Assembly (NCBI GenBank): GCA_903915465.1
Contig: CAIWTA010000046.1
Coordinates: 1-64,000, forward strand
Length of the DNA stretch: 64,000 bases
Reading direction: 5' to 3'
From: an uncultured Bacteroidales bacterium
GTDB lineage: Bacteria; Bacteroidota; Bacteroidia; Bacteroidales; FEN-979
The notes beneath the pieces were generated by a model that was not told the origin of the DNA, did no database searches, and saw nothing but the letters and a program-made list of their open reading frames with translations. Of this stretch, positions 21,203 to 31,548 are shown one piece after another. Numbering within the stretch: position 1 is the stretch's first letter; each line of letters opens with the position of its first letter. The position numbers and the translations under genes were made by a program.

Positions 21203-21700
21203 ATGAAAACCCTTTATTTGGCGCGTCACACAAAATCCTCCTGGGAAATGGAAGGTATCGACGACTTTCACCGGCCATTACTGGATAAGGGGATTGAAAA
21301 AACAAAAAAAGTAATTAAATATTTAAATCATTTACAAATCAACGTTGATAAAATCATTTCAAGTCCTGCCGTAAGAGCGCTGGAAACAGCCAAACTCATT
21401 GCTGCAGGCATTGATTTTCCGAAAGAAAAGATCCTGATTGAACCAAGGATATATGAAGGATCTGTCGACAGAATAGTAGATCTAATCTACGCTACAGAAG
21501 ATACGTTTGATTCTTTGATGATATTTGGGCACAATCCCGCCATCACTTACCTGGCTAACCTTTTTTTAAATCCCGGAGTCGAATTCATACCAACAATGGG
21601 AATAGCCTGCGTTTCCTTTGATACAGACAAATGGTCGGAAATCCCTCTGGCAGAGACTAAAAACGAATTCATACTGTTTCCGAAATCGCTACCAGATTAA
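21203..21700 (+). CDS. SixA-like histidine phosphatase
   Basis: LYLARHTKSSWEMEGIDDFHRPLLDKGI; ATG at 21203. Confidence 0.88.
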   Translation: MKTLYLARHTKSSWEMEGIDDFHRPLLDKGIEKTKKVIKYLNHLQINVDKIISSPAVRALETAKLIAAGIDFPKEKILIEPRIYEGSVDRIVDLIYATEDTFDSLMIFGHNPAITYLANLFLNPGVEFIPTMGIACVSFDTDKWSEIPLAETKNEFILFPKSLPD

Positions 21701-23773
21701 ATGGGAAAGAACAAAAAAATACAAATCCTTAACCGGGAAATCAGTTGGCTAAGTTTTAATGGCCGGGTGCTCCAGGAGGCAGCTGATTTTGATAATCCAG
21801 TTATTGAGCGACTGAAATTCCTTGGCATTTTTTCGAACAACAGGGATGAGTTTTTCCGTGTCCGGGTGGCAACATTGAGCAGGATGACAACGATGGGAAG
21901 TGTCAGGACTGATTACAAAATCAATCCGAAAAAAGTACTGAAAGAAATTAATGAGATTGTAGTATCCCAGGAACGGGAATTTATGGCCATTTATCAGCAA
22001 ATCGTGACTGAGCTGGCAGAGCAAAATATTTTTATCGTAAATGAAACTGAGCTTAACGAGGAACAAGGCATCTTCGTTAAAAAATACTTCCATGAGAAAG
22101 TTCGTGTTTGTCTTTTCCCTATTATGATCGGGAGCCTCCAGGCTATTTCATCCTTACGGGACAAGTCGATCTATTTAGCCGTAGCGCTTGGCAAAAATGA
22201 AAAGCCTTCCAAAAAAGACATTGCATTGATCGAACTCCCGACAAAAATGGTGTCAAGATTTCTTGTTCTTCCCTCTGCCGGAGAAAAGAAATTCATCATC
22301 CTTCTGGACGATATCATCAGGTATTGCCTTTCGGAGATTTTCTCCATTTTTGGATGGAATAATTTCAGCGCATATACCATCAAAATCACACGAGATGCGG
22401 AGATCGACCTCGATACGGATGTGTCCAAGAGTTTTGTCGAGATCATGACGCAGAGCCTGAAACAACGTAAACGTGGAAACCCCGTCAGGTTTGTTTATGA
22501 TAAAGCTATTCCGGATTCCTCCTTAAAGATTATCACAAAAAGGCTTGGAATAAGCAAAGAGGATCCGATCCGTGGGGGTGGCCGGTACCATAATTTTAAG
22601 GACTTCATGAATTTCCCGAACCTTGGTTCAAAAATCCTTGAGTATACTCCACGCGTTCCTTTGTTGCATAAAGATCTTCCCACAAATAAAAGCATCCTGG
22701 CTTCTATCCGCCAGAAAGATGTGATGCTGCATTATCCCTACCAGTCATTTCAATACATTATCGACCTTCTGCGCGAAGCATCTATCGATCCAATGGTGCG
22801 GTCAATCAAGATGACGATCTACCGGGCAGCAAAAAATTCAAGTGTGATCAATGCACTGATCAATGCAGCAAGGAACGGTAAATATGTTACAGTTTTTATG
22901 GAATTACAGGCCCGCTTTGACGAAGAAGCCAACATCCTCTGGACTGAACGTCTGCAGGAAGAAGGCGTAAAAGTCATCCAGGGAATTCCCGGATTTAAAG
23001 TTCACAGCAAACTGATTTTAATCCGGAGAAAAGAAAACAATAAAAACATCTTTTATGCAAATATCGGAACGGGGAATTATAATGAAGATACTGCCCTGGT
23101 CTATGCCGATGATAGTCTTTTGACCGCCAATCCTGACATTACTGCCGATGTCGAGAATGCCTTCCACCAAATGGAAGCCAACTATCAACCGCTAAAGTAC
23201 AAGACACTTGTTGTTGCCCCTTTTCATATGCGAAACTATTTTCTTAGCCTGATTTCCAGCGAGATTCAGAATGCAAAAAAATGGAAAGAAGCTTGGATAA
23301 TAATCAAACTGAACAACTTAGTTGACGAAAAAATTGTTAACAAGCTTTATCTTGCCAGTAATGCCGGAGTAAAGATTAAACTGATTATCCGGGGGATATG
23401 TGTTCTTATTCCAGGAATCCCCGGAATGAGCGAAAACATAGAAGTCATAAGCATTGTAGACAGGTATCTTGAACATTCCAGAGTCCTCGTTTTCTGCCAT
23501 GGAGGAAATCATAAATATTTCATTACTTCCGCTGATTGGATGATCCGGAATTTTGATAACCGTATCGAGATAGCTTGTCCGATCTATGACAAATCCATTC
23601 AATATGAATTGATGAAAATGCTGGAAATACAACTGTCAGATAATACGAAAGCAAGGATCATCGCCGCTGATAAAGCAAATAACTACAAACGGACCGACGA
23701 CGATCCGATTCGTTCTCAAAATGAGATTTATGATTACCTGAAAGAAATGGCCAGCAATAATTGCTTATTTTAA
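21701..23773 (+). CDS. ppk1: Polyphosphate kinase 1
   Basis: NREISWLSFNGRVLQEA, NIGTGNYNEDTA, HGGNHKYFITSADWMIRNFDNRIE. Confidence 0.95.
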   Translation: MGKNKKIQILNREISWLSFNGRVLQEAADFDNPVIERLKFLGIFSNNRDEFFRVRVATLSRMTTMGSVRTDYKINPKKVLKEINEIVVSQEREFMAIYQQIVTELAEQNIFIVNETELNEEQGIFVKKYFHEKVRVCLFPIMIGSLQAISSLRDKSIYLAVALGKNEKPSKKDIALIELPTKMVSRFLVLPSAGEKKFIILLDDIIRYCLSEIFSIFGWNNFSAYTIKITRDAEIDLDTDVSKSFVEIMTQSLKQRKRGNPVRFVYDKAIPDSSLKIITKRLGISKEDPIRGGGRYHNFKDFMNFPNLGSKILEYTPRVPLLHKDLPTNKSILASIRQKDVMLHYPYQSFQYIIDLLREASIDPMVRSIKMTIYRAAKNSSVINALINAARNGKYVTVFMELQARFDEEANILWTERLQEEGVKVIQGIPGFKVHSKLILIRRKENNKNIFYANIGTGNYNEDTALVYADDSLLTANPDITADVENAFHQMEANYQPLKYKTLVVAPFHMRNYFLSLISSEIQNAKKWKEAWIIIKLNNLVDEKIVNKLYLASNAGVKIKLIIRGICVLIPGIPGMSENIEVISIVDRYLEHSRVLVFCHGGNHKYFITSADWMIRNFDNRIEIACPIYDKSIQYELMKMLEIQLSDNTKARIIAADKANNYKRTDDDPIRSQNEIYDYLKEMASNNCLF

Positions 23774-23803
23774 CGAAGACAGGCTGTGGGAAAAAACATA
23801 TAG

Positions 23804-24112
23804 ATGGTTAAAAAAATATTTTCTTTCTTCATTAATAAATACTTCCTTATAACGGTTGCCTTTGTTGTCTGGTTAATCTTCTTTGACAGCAACAACATCG
23901 TAAACCGACTACGTTACAACGATAAATTAAAGGAGTTGAAACAGGAAAAGCATTTCTATCTTGATGAAATAAGAAATGATTCTATTCTTGCCCAGAAACT
24001 TTTAACTGACAGCCTTGAGCTGGAAAAATTTGCGCGCGAAAAGTACATGATGAAGAAGGACAAGGAAGATGTGTATATCGTTATTGATTCTACTGTGGAT
24101 CGACGTCAATGA
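23804..24112 (+). CDS. FtsB/DivIC-type septum formation initiator
   Basis: Single TM then coiled coil; LEKFAREKYMMKKDKEDVYIV. Confidence 0.85.
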   Translation: MVKKIFSFFINKYFLITVAFVVWLIFFDSNNIVNRLRYNDKLKELKQEKHFYLDEIRNDSILAQKLLTDSLELEKFAREKYMMKKDKEDVYIVIDSTVDRRQ

Positions 24113-26591
24113 TTAATTTAACCGAATTGTGATCCTTGTTTCTGAAGAAATCTTCTATTACTTTGACAACCCGTATTTTCATCTCCGTTTGCGATGAATT
24201 CCGCTCAATTTTGATCATGATTTGTTTCATGTAATAATTCTTGATCCTTGAAACAAGAGGATATTCCGGGCCCAGGACGCGCTTTCCCAAAATCATTCTA
24301 AAACCTGCTGCCAGTTTTTCGGCAGCGCTGTTCAGGACTTGTGGATCCTTATGTTTGACCTTGATCTGCACCAAGCGGTAGTAAGGCGGGTAATTAAATT
24401 TTCTCCGGTCGACAAGTTCGTGTTGATACATGGAAGTATAGTCATGATTGACAACATCAAGGATGATCGGGTGTTTGGGGTTTCTGGTCTGGATGATCAC
24501 TTTCCCCCGGTTATGTTTTCTTCCGGCTCGACCGCTAACCTGCGACATCAGTTGAAAACTGCGTTCAGCGGCCCTGAAATCAGGAAATGAAAGCATATTG
24601 TCGGCATTCAGAATGCTGACAGTACTTACATTTTCAAAGTCCAGCCCTTTGGTAACCATCTGCGTACCGACAAGGATATCGATTTTCTTTTGTTCAAAGT
24701 CGTGGAGGAGTTTCAGATGAGCTTGTTTGCTGTGCATGGTATCCAGGTCCATCCGCATAATCTTTGCCTCTGGCAGCAATGTTTTCAGTTCTTCTTCTAC
24801 TTTTTCAGTTCCGAAGCCTTTCATCCGGATGTCGGTATTTTTACAGACCGGGCATTTATCGGGGATTCTGGAATTATATCCACAATAATGGCACCGGAGC
24901 TGATCGCTGGCTTTGTGGTAAACCAGGGTCACATCACAGTTTTTGCAAGAGGGCATCCAGGAGCAGGATTCACATTCGAGACGCAATGAAAAACCTCTGC
25001 GGTTTTGGAACAGGATCGCCTGCTGATGCGATTCCATTGCATCTTCAAGTTGTTTCATCAATACGGAAGAAAAATGAGATTTCATCTTCTTCCACCGCAT
25101 CTCATCCCGGATATCGACTACTTTAATTTCCGGCATCTCCATGTTTCCGTATCGTTCCTTCATTTCAACCAAGGCATATTTTCCTTCCTGGCAATTGAAG
25201 TAACTTTCGATGGAAGGCGTGGCTGATCCGAGAATCGCTTTTGCCTTGTGCAGGTGCGCCAGGTATAACGCGGCATCTCTTGCATTATAACGGGGAGAAG
25301 GATCATATTGCTTGAATGACGGATCATGTTCTTCGTCAATAATTATCAGACCTAATTTTGAAAATGGAAGGAAGAGGGCTGAACGCGCACCCAGGATAAT
25401 ATCATAATTGCTTTTTTCATGGGTGGACTTTTTTCCTGCAGATAATACCTTATTCCAGATTTCAAACCTTTCATTTTCATTGAACCTGGAGTGATAAACA
25501 CCGATTCTTTCCCCGAAATATTTTTTCAGGCGAATGATGATGTGCGAAGTCAGGGCAATTTCAGGAAGCAGGTAAAGAACCTGTTCGCCACGGTCCAATG
25601 CTTCCTGAATACATTTGATATAGATTTCTGTTTTCCCGCTGGAAGTTACACCGTGCAGTAAAACCACTTCCTTAGATAAAAATGATTGCCGTATTTTCTC
25701 CAAAGCGCTCTTCTGCAGCTCATTTAAAATAATTGAATCCACACTACAATCTGCTACTCCGAAATTGATCCGGCTGATCACTTTTTCATGGATTTCAAGC
25801 ACCTTCTTTTTGACAAGGCCATCGAGCACAGTTCCGGTGGTGTGGGCGCTCTGAAGAAGATCTGCCCGGGTAACTTCTTCTATCTTTCCGGATCCATATT
25901 TTGACAACACCAGAAACGACATCAGTAAATCGAGTTGTTTCCTGGCTTTTTTTTCAAGTTCCAGGAATAGCGGTTCAAATTTCTTTTCATCCTCCAGATA
26001 TGCAACATTCAGAAAAACATAATTTTCCATTTTCGGCTTGTACCGGTCAGAAAGTTGCTCCTCCATCAATACAATTCCTTTCTCCAATAGGGTGTTGATG
26101 ACAGGGATAACTTTCTGTTGATTCAGGATTTTATTGACTTCTGAAATTTCGATGGATTTCCTGTTGTGGAGTGCTTCAACCAATAATTGTTCCTTTTCAT
26201 TCAATACGGAGAAATCTACTTCCACCGAAGGATGAAGCATAATCCTTGATTCGCTGGCCAATTTAAAAGCTGAAGGAAGCGCTGCATTCATCACTTCGCC
26301 CTCATGGCACAGGTAATAGGATGCAATCCATTGCCAGAACTTTAACTGAACAGGAACGACAATTGGATTTGGGTCAAGCGCAGAAAGAATATCCTTTGGC
26401 TCATAACCTTTCGGAGCACAATCGTTCAAATCCACCACCAGGGCGGTATACAACTTTCTTTTCCCGAACTGGACAACAACTCTTCCTCCAGGAATAACAT
26501 TCTGGACTAAATCTTCCGGAATACGGTAAGTAAAAGTTCCGCTAACCGGCAACGGGAGCAAGAGTTCGGCAAAATTACGGGCAGTTTCCAA
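24090..26591 (-). CDS. priA: Primosomal replication protein N' (PriA helicase)
   Basis: LLHGVTSSGKTEIYI, LIIIDEEHDPSFKQYDPSPRYNARD, zinc-binding cysteines CESCSWMPSCKNC. Confidence 0.96.
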   Translation of the reverse strand: METARNFAELLLPLPVSGTFTYRIPEDLVQNVIPGGRVVVQFGKRKLYTALVVDLNDCAPKGYEPKDILSALDPNPIVVPVQLKFWQWIASYYLCHEGEVMNAALPSAFKLASESRIMLHPSVEVDFSVLNEKEQLLVEALHNRKSIEISEVNKILNQQKVIPVINTLLEKGIVLMEEQLSDRYKPKMENYVFLNVAYLEDEKKFEPLFLELEKKARKQLDLLMSFLVLSKYGSGKIEEVTRADLLQSAHTTGTVLDGLVKKKVLEIHEKVISRINFGVADCSVDSIILNELQKSALEKIRQSFLSKEVVLLHGVTSSGKTEIYIKCIQEALDRGEQVLYLLPEIALTSHIIIRLKKYFGERIGVYHSRFNENERFEIWNKVLSAGKKSTHEKSNYDIILGARSALFLPFSKLGLIIIDEEHDPSFKQYDPSPRYNARDAALYLAHLHKAKAILGSATPSIESYFNCQEGKYALVEMKERYGNMEMPEIKVVDIRDEMRWKKMKSHFSSVLMKQLEDAMESHQQAILFQNRRGFSLRLECESCSWMPSCKNCDVTLVYHKASDQLRCHYCGYNSRIPDKCPVCKNTDIRMKGFGTEKVEEELKTLLPEAKIMRMDLDTMHSKQAHLKLLHDFEQKKIDILVGTQMVTKGLDFENVSTVSILNADNMLSFPDFRAAERSFQLMSQVSGRAGRKHNRGKVIIQTRNPKHPIILDVVNHDYTSMYQHELVDRRKFNYPPYYRLVQIKVKHKDPQVLNSAAEKLAAGFRMILGKRVLGPEYPLVSRIKNYYMKQIMIKIERNSSQTEMKIRVVKVIEDFFRNKDHNSVKLIIDVDPQ

Positions 26592-26610
26592 GGAGATTGT
26601 AAGAAAACGA

Positions 26611-27591
26611 TTATAATGCTAAGATCCGCGACATCTCAAGTAATTGCCGGTTGATGTCTTTATGATGTTTAATGGCTTTTTCGAACGGAGTGAAGACCAT
26701 TTCCTTGTCCATAATTCCGGCCATAACACTTCGCTGGCCATTGAGTAATCCTTTCACTGCGGCATAACCTAAAGTACTTGCCAATACCCTGTCGTACGCA
26801 CTTGGTGAACCGCCACGCTGGATATGTCCGAGTATCGTAACACGCGTATCCAGTTCAGGAACTCTTTCTTTCATTTTTGCGGCGATTTCATAGGCTCCTC
26901 CGGCATCATCCCCTTCAGCCACGATAACAATACCTGAAGTTTTACTTTTCCTCCAGTCATGCTTGAGCAACCGGGCAAGGTTGTCGATATATGTTGTGGT
27001 TTCGGGTACCAGGATGAATTCAGCGCCGCAGGCAATACCACTTCGTAAGGCAATGAATCCGGCATCACGCCCCATCACTTCGATAAAAAAAAGGCGGTCG
27101 TGTGAGGTAGCTGTGTCACGGATTTTATCAGCCGCTTCTACAACGGTGTTGACAGCAGTGTCGTACCCGATTGTTGCATCCGTTCCAAACAGATCATTAT
27201 CAATTGTTCCAGGCAATCCGATGATCGGGAAATCAAATTCCTTATCAAATTCACATGCACCGGTAAATGTGCCATTTCCGCCAATTGCAACGATGGCATC
27301 GATCTTATGATTTTGAAGATTCTGGTAAGCCAGCAGCCTTCCTTCTTTTTCCATAAACCTTTTGCTGCGTGCGGTCTTCAGGATTGTTCCTCCGCGCTGA
27401 ATGATGTTGGAAACAGAGTTGCTGTACATCTGCTCGATCTGTCCATCGATCATCCCCTCATACCCCCTGTAGATACCGAACACTTCAAGGTTTTCGAAAA
27501 TCGCAGTACGCACGACTGCACGGATGGCGGCATTCATCCCCGGTGAATCACCGCCTGATGTAAAGACACCGATTCTGCTAATTCTAGACAT
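26611..27591 (-). CDS. pfkA: 6-phosphofructokinase
   Basis: GVFTSGGDSPGMNAAIRAVVR, GLPGTIDNDLFGTD, ILGHIQRGGSPSAYDR. Confidence 0.96.
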   Translation of the reverse strand: MSRISRIGVFTSGGDSPGMNAAIRAVVRTAIFENLEVFGIYRGYEGMIDGQIEQMYSNSVSNIIQRGGTILKTARSKRFMEKEGRLLAYQNLQNHKIDAIVAIGGNGTFTGACEFDKEFDFPIIGLPGTIDNDLFGTDATIGYDTAVNTVVEAADKIRDTATSHDRLFFIEVMGRDAGFIALRSGIACGAEFILVPETTTYIDNLARLLKHDWRKSKTSGIVIVAEGDDAGGAYEIAAKMKERVPELDTRVTILGHIQRGGSPSAYDRVLASTLGYAAVKGLLNGQRSVMAGIMDKEMVFTPFEKAIKHHKDINRQLLEMSRILAL

Positions 27592-27661
27592 AACTTTTCT
27601 TTATTTTAAATTTTTTTACCACTGAGGCACTAAGATCACTCAGAATCTCTAAGAAGACTAG

Positions 27662-27721
27662 TGATCAACTCATCAACTCATCAACTCATCACCCCATCAG
27701 CTCATCACCTCATCAACTCGT
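27662..27721. repeat. Octamer tract (ATCAACTC and variants) abutting the methyltransferase stop codon
   Basis: tgatcaactcatcaactcatcaactcatcaccccatcagctcatcacctcatcaactcg. Confidence 0.9.
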
Positions 27722-28854
27722 CAATACATCTCAAACTTCACAAACCTGCATTCCAGTGGTCCGTTGTAAAGAATGATCTTTTTCGACGGATGAAGACCGA
27801 TAAACTTTAAGGCTTTCAGGTCCGATGAGATGAACCATGCCTGGTAACCTTTATATTTTTTCTTCAGCACATCTCCGATGGTCTTGTAAAAGCCAATGAT
27901 GTCGTCCAGCTGCAAACGCTCATCATACGGTGGGTTACAAACAATAGTTCCTGGCGCTACCGGAGCGTCCGCATCTTCGAAGGATGTTTTCTTTATCGTA
28001 ATATCATCCAGCAGATTTGCAAAACTCAGGTTCTCCTTTGCATTTTCGATTACCCGGGAGGAGATATCAGAACCGATGATTGGAACCGAATTGCGGATGA
28101 TCCCGGAATCGGCCTGATCCTTTACGGAAGACCACAGATCTGCATCATAATCCACCCATTTCATAAATCCAAAATCATCCCTGAAGTATCCTGCAGGAAT
28201 AGCTTTTGCAGCCATGGCAGCCTCTATTAAAATCGTTCCCGAGCCACACATCGGATCGTAAAACAATGATTTTTTATCCCAACCTGAAAGAATAACCAAC
28301 CCGGCGGCTAGCACTTCGCTAAGAGGGGCAATCCCTTGATTTTTCCGGTATCCTCTTTTATGCAAAGAAGGACCAGAGCTGTCAAGCGAAACCGTACAAG
28401 ATTCTTTGTATATATGAACATTGATTCGGAGATCAGGATTGTCGAGGCTCACGGATGGCCGGGAGCCGGTCTTTTCCCTGAAACGATCCACGATTGCATC
28501 TTTGGTCTTCAGCGAAATGTACTGCGTATTAGTAAAAACAGAAGTGCTGTTCACTGCATCCACTGCCAATGTTTTGCCTGCATCCAGATAATTTTCCCAG
28601 GGAAAATCGAGCATATTCTGGTAAAGATCTTCCTGCTTAACAAGTGAGAATGTCAATACCGGTCTTAAAATCCTTAACGCTGTCCTGCAGGAATAGTTTG
28701 CCCGGTACAGCAGCTTCTTATCACCCAGGAAGGTGACGGCCCGCTTTAGAACCTGAGTATTCTGAGCACCAAGTTCATCGAGTTCGGATTTCAGGGTTTC
28801 TTCAAGCCCGGCAACGGTTTTAGCGGTATATGTGTTCAATTCTTTCGGATTCAC
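27721..28854 (-). CDS. THUMP-domain class I SAM-dependent RNA methyltransferase (RlmL-type)
   Basis: THUMP N-terminus; DPMCGSGTILIEAAMAA; IVCNPPYDERL. Confidence 0.93.
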   Translation of the reverse strand: MNPKELNTYTAKTVAGLEETLKSELDELGAQNTQVLKRAVTFLGDKKLLYRANYSCRTALRILRPVLTFSLVKQEDLYQNMLDFPWENYLDAGKTLAVDAVNSTSVFTNTQYISLKTKDAIVDRFREKTGSRPSVSLDNPDLRINVHIYKESCTVSLDSSGPSLHKRGYRKNQGIAPLSEVLAAGLVILSGWDKKSLFYDPMCGSGTILIEAAMAAKAIPAGYFRDDFGFMKWVDYDADLWSSVKDQADSGIIRNSVPIIGSDISSRVIENAKENLSFANLLDDITIKKTSFEDADAPVAPGTIVCNPPYDERLQLDDIIGFYKTIGDVLKKKYKGYQAWFISSDLKALKFIGLHPSKKIILYNGPLECRFVKFEMY

Positions 28855-28900
28855 AAGCCTGAATTTACGATTCGAAAATTACAAATTTTTTTTGAAGAGA

Positions 28901-28930
28901 ATTGAATAATAAAAATCATTCCTATCTTTG
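28901..28930 (+). promoter_or_regulatory. Putative Bacteroidota promoter (ATTG-N18-TATCTTTG)
   Basis: tatctttg at 28923-28930 fits TAnnTTTG. Confidence 0.4.
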
Positions 28931-28982
28931 AATTGTACTAAAATACCTGATTCTGCTTTCCAAAATCTTCAACTTCATCCGT

Positions 28983-31487
28983 ATGCATTTTAAATTCTTT
29001 GGTTTTATTCTGATTCTGTTGATGGCTGCAGGGCCTAGTGGCTTCAGCCAGGAATATTACAATATCTCCGGGAAGGTTATGGACTCAAAAACGCAGGAAC
29101 CCTTAGCGTTTGTAAATATAGTTATCAACAACAGTATGAATGGAGGAACTACTGACATTGATGGGAAATTTAAGCTCCAGTCTCCCGATAAAATCCTCTT
29201 CCTCCATCTTTCCTATGTTGGATTTAAACCACTGACTTATACTGTCGGACTCAAAACTGAAAATCTTCAGATCCAGATGATCAGGACGGAAATCGAGCTC
29301 AAGGAAGTAGAGATCCTCCCCGGTATTAATCCGGCACACCGGATCATCAGAAATGCAATTGAAAACCGCGAAAACAACGACCCGGAAAAGTTGAGGTCCT
29401 TTTCGTATACTTCTTATGAAAAAGTAGTTTTCACGGTAGATTCTGCTTCAGCAGATGGCGGTGTTCAAAAAGATTCTACCAAAAAAGAGAAAAGAGTTGT
29501 TATTTATTCGAGCGAAAAAGGAGTTCCTGATTCTGTCAGAAAATCCATGGTGGATTCAAGTGAGATGTTTCTCGCCAAATTTTTAAGTCAGCAGTACCTG
29601 TTCCTGATGGAGAATGTGACCAAAAGGAAATTTCTGGCTCCTGAGAGGAACTATAATCAGGTGATTGCAACCCGGATGTCGGGATTTAAAGATCCGATTT
29701 TTGTTTTTCTGACAACCCAGATTCAATCATTTTCTTTTTACAAACCTTTTATTTCAATCTTTCAGAGTACATATATCAACCCAATCAGCAGCGGAAGTCT
29801 CAATAAGTACTTTTTTAAACTTGAGGATACGATTTATTCCGGGAAAGACACGGTTTTTATCATCTCTTTCCGGCCACACAGAGGAACAAACTTCGATGGA
29901 TTAAAGGGTGTGATTTCCATCAGCACGCATGGATGGGCGATCCAGAATGTGATTGCTGAGCCTTACAACAAAAGCCAGGCCATTCAAATCAAGATCCAGC
30001 AGATGTACAAATTGTTTGAAGGAGAACACTGGTTTCCTATCCAGCTGAATTCTGATGTAACATTACAGATGCTGTCAATTGGTCAGCATCAAGTGATCGC
30101 CAAAGGAAGGAGTTATATCCGGGATATTGTTCTCAATCCGGAGCTGGTCCGAAAAGAATTCAACCACCTTGATGTGGAAGTCGATAAGGCCGCAACTGAG
30201 CGTGATGAAGGATTCTGGAACGAATACCGGACTGACAGCCTGACGGTAAAAGACAGAAAAACTTATCAGGTCATTGACAGTCTTGGAAAAGAGGCCAACC
30301 TCGACAAAAAGGCCAAATCTTTGCAGACATTGCTCTCTGGTCGGATTCCATGGAAGATCATTGATTTTGATATCAACCGGATACTGGGTTACAACACCTA
30401 CGAGGGTTTGATCCTGGGATTGGGCATTCATACAAATGACCGGCTTTCCGAATGGTTTAAAATCGGTGGATTTTACCAGTATTCCTTTGCGATCTCGACA
30501 TCCAAATATGGTGGTGATGTAAGATTTTTACTCAACCGCCGTAACGATGTCACAATCAGGGGTGGGTATTCTTACGACCTGATCGAATCCGGCGGAGTCA
30601 GATTTTTTGATGACTACGAATCCATCCTGGGGGGAAATTTCAGGCCTCTTTTTCTCAAAAAGCTTGACCGCACTGAGAATGAGAACATCTCACTTACTTT
30701 CCGTGCACGAAAATACTGGTTGTTTAATGTCGGGATCTCAAGATCATTTAAACGTACAACCACCGACGATCTTGTCCTGAACGTGGGGAATGTCACAGTT
30801 CTTGAAAATGAATTTCACTTTACAGAGCTGACGGCAGCGCTAAAGTGGGCCTATGGCGAAAAATTCATTCAGACAATCCATAATAAAATCTCGCTGGGAA
30901 CAAAGTATCCTGTGGTCTGGCTGCAATATACCAGGGGAATTAAAGATTTCCTGGACGGACAATTCGATTACAACCGTGTGGACATGAAGATCCGAAAGAC
31001 TTTTAAAATAAAATTTCTTGGCAAACTTACTGTCCAGGTAGCCGGAGGTTATATTGATCAGGCGATTCCTGCCTGCAACCTTTATTACGCGCCGGCAAGT
31101 TTCAGGACTTTTACGCTTTATTCTCCTTATAGTTTTACAACGATGAGGATGAATGAGTTTCTCTCAAACAAGTATGCTTCACTCTTTATTTATCACGATT
31201 TCGGATACTTGCTATACAAAGGGAGAAAATGGTTCCATCCGGAATTTGCCCTGGCGCAGAGCGTAGGGTTCAGCTGGCTCGATCATCCTGAGAATTATAT
31301 CAATGCACAGGGATCTCAACGATCCATGGATCTGGGATACTATGAATCCGGAATTCTGATCAATAACCTGATCAACCTGAGAGTTTACAAGGTCGGTGCA
31401 GGCGCCTTCTATCGTTGGGGACCTTATTCATTCGAATGGGCTGGCAACAACTTCTCTTATATGTTAAGTATCGTCTTCCCGTTCTGA
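28983..31487 (+). CDS. DUF5686/carboxypeptidase-regulatory-like outer-membrane protein
   Basis: GKVMDSKTQEPLAFVNIVINNSMNGGTTDIDGKF (CarboxypepD_reg-like), then a long beta-rich C-terminus. Confidence 0.85.
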   Translation: MHFKFFGFILILLMAAGPSGFSQEYYNISGKVMDSKTQEPLAFVNIVINNSMNGGTTDIDGKFKLQSPDKILFLHLSYVGFKPLTYTVGLKTENLQIQMIRTEIELKEVEILPGINPAHRIIRNAIENRENNDPEKLRSFSYTSYEKVVFTVDSASADGGVQKDSTKKEKRVVIYSSEKGVPDSVRKSMVDSSEMFLAKFLSQQYLFLMENVTKRKFLAPERNYNQVIATRMSGFKDPIFVFLTTQIQSFSFYKPFISIFQSTYINPISSGSLNKYFFKLEDTIYSGKDTVFIISFRPHRGTNFDGLKGVISISTHGWAIQNVIAEPYNKSQAIQIKIQQMYKLFEGEHWFPIQLNSDVTLQMLSIGQHQVIAKGRSYIRDIVLNPELVRKEFNHLDVEVDKAATERDEGFWNEYRTDSLTVKDRKTYQVIDSLGKEANLDKKAKSLQTLLSGRIPWKIIDFDINRILGYNTYEGLILGLGIHTNDRLSEWFKIGGFYQYSFAISTSKYGGDVRFLLNRRNDVTIRGGYSYDLIESGGVRFFDDYESILGGNFRPLFLKKLDRTENENISLTFRARKYWLFNVGISRSFKRTTTDDLVLNVGNVTVLENEFHFTELTAALKWAYGEKFIQTIHNKISLGTKYPVVWLQYTRGIKDFLDGQFDYNRVDMKIRKTFKIKFLGKLTVQVAGGYIDQAIPACNLYYAPASFRTFTLYSPYSFTTMRMNEFLSNKYASLFIYHDFGYLLYKGRKWFHPEFALAQSVGFSWLDHPENYINAQGSQRSMDLGYYESGILINNLINLRVYKVGAGAFYRWGPYSFEWAGNNFSYMLSIVFPF

Positions 31488-31498
31488 TCTCAAAATCT

Positions 31499-31530
31499 AT
31501 TGACAGTTGCATTATTTTCAACTACGTTTG
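31499..31530 (+). promoter_or_regulatory. Putative Bacteroidota promoter (ATTG-N20-TACGTTTG)
   Basis: tacgtttg at 31523-31530; attg at 31499-31502; ATG at 31549. Confidence 0.5.
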
Positions 31531-31548
31531 TATTAAAAAAGAAAGCTT

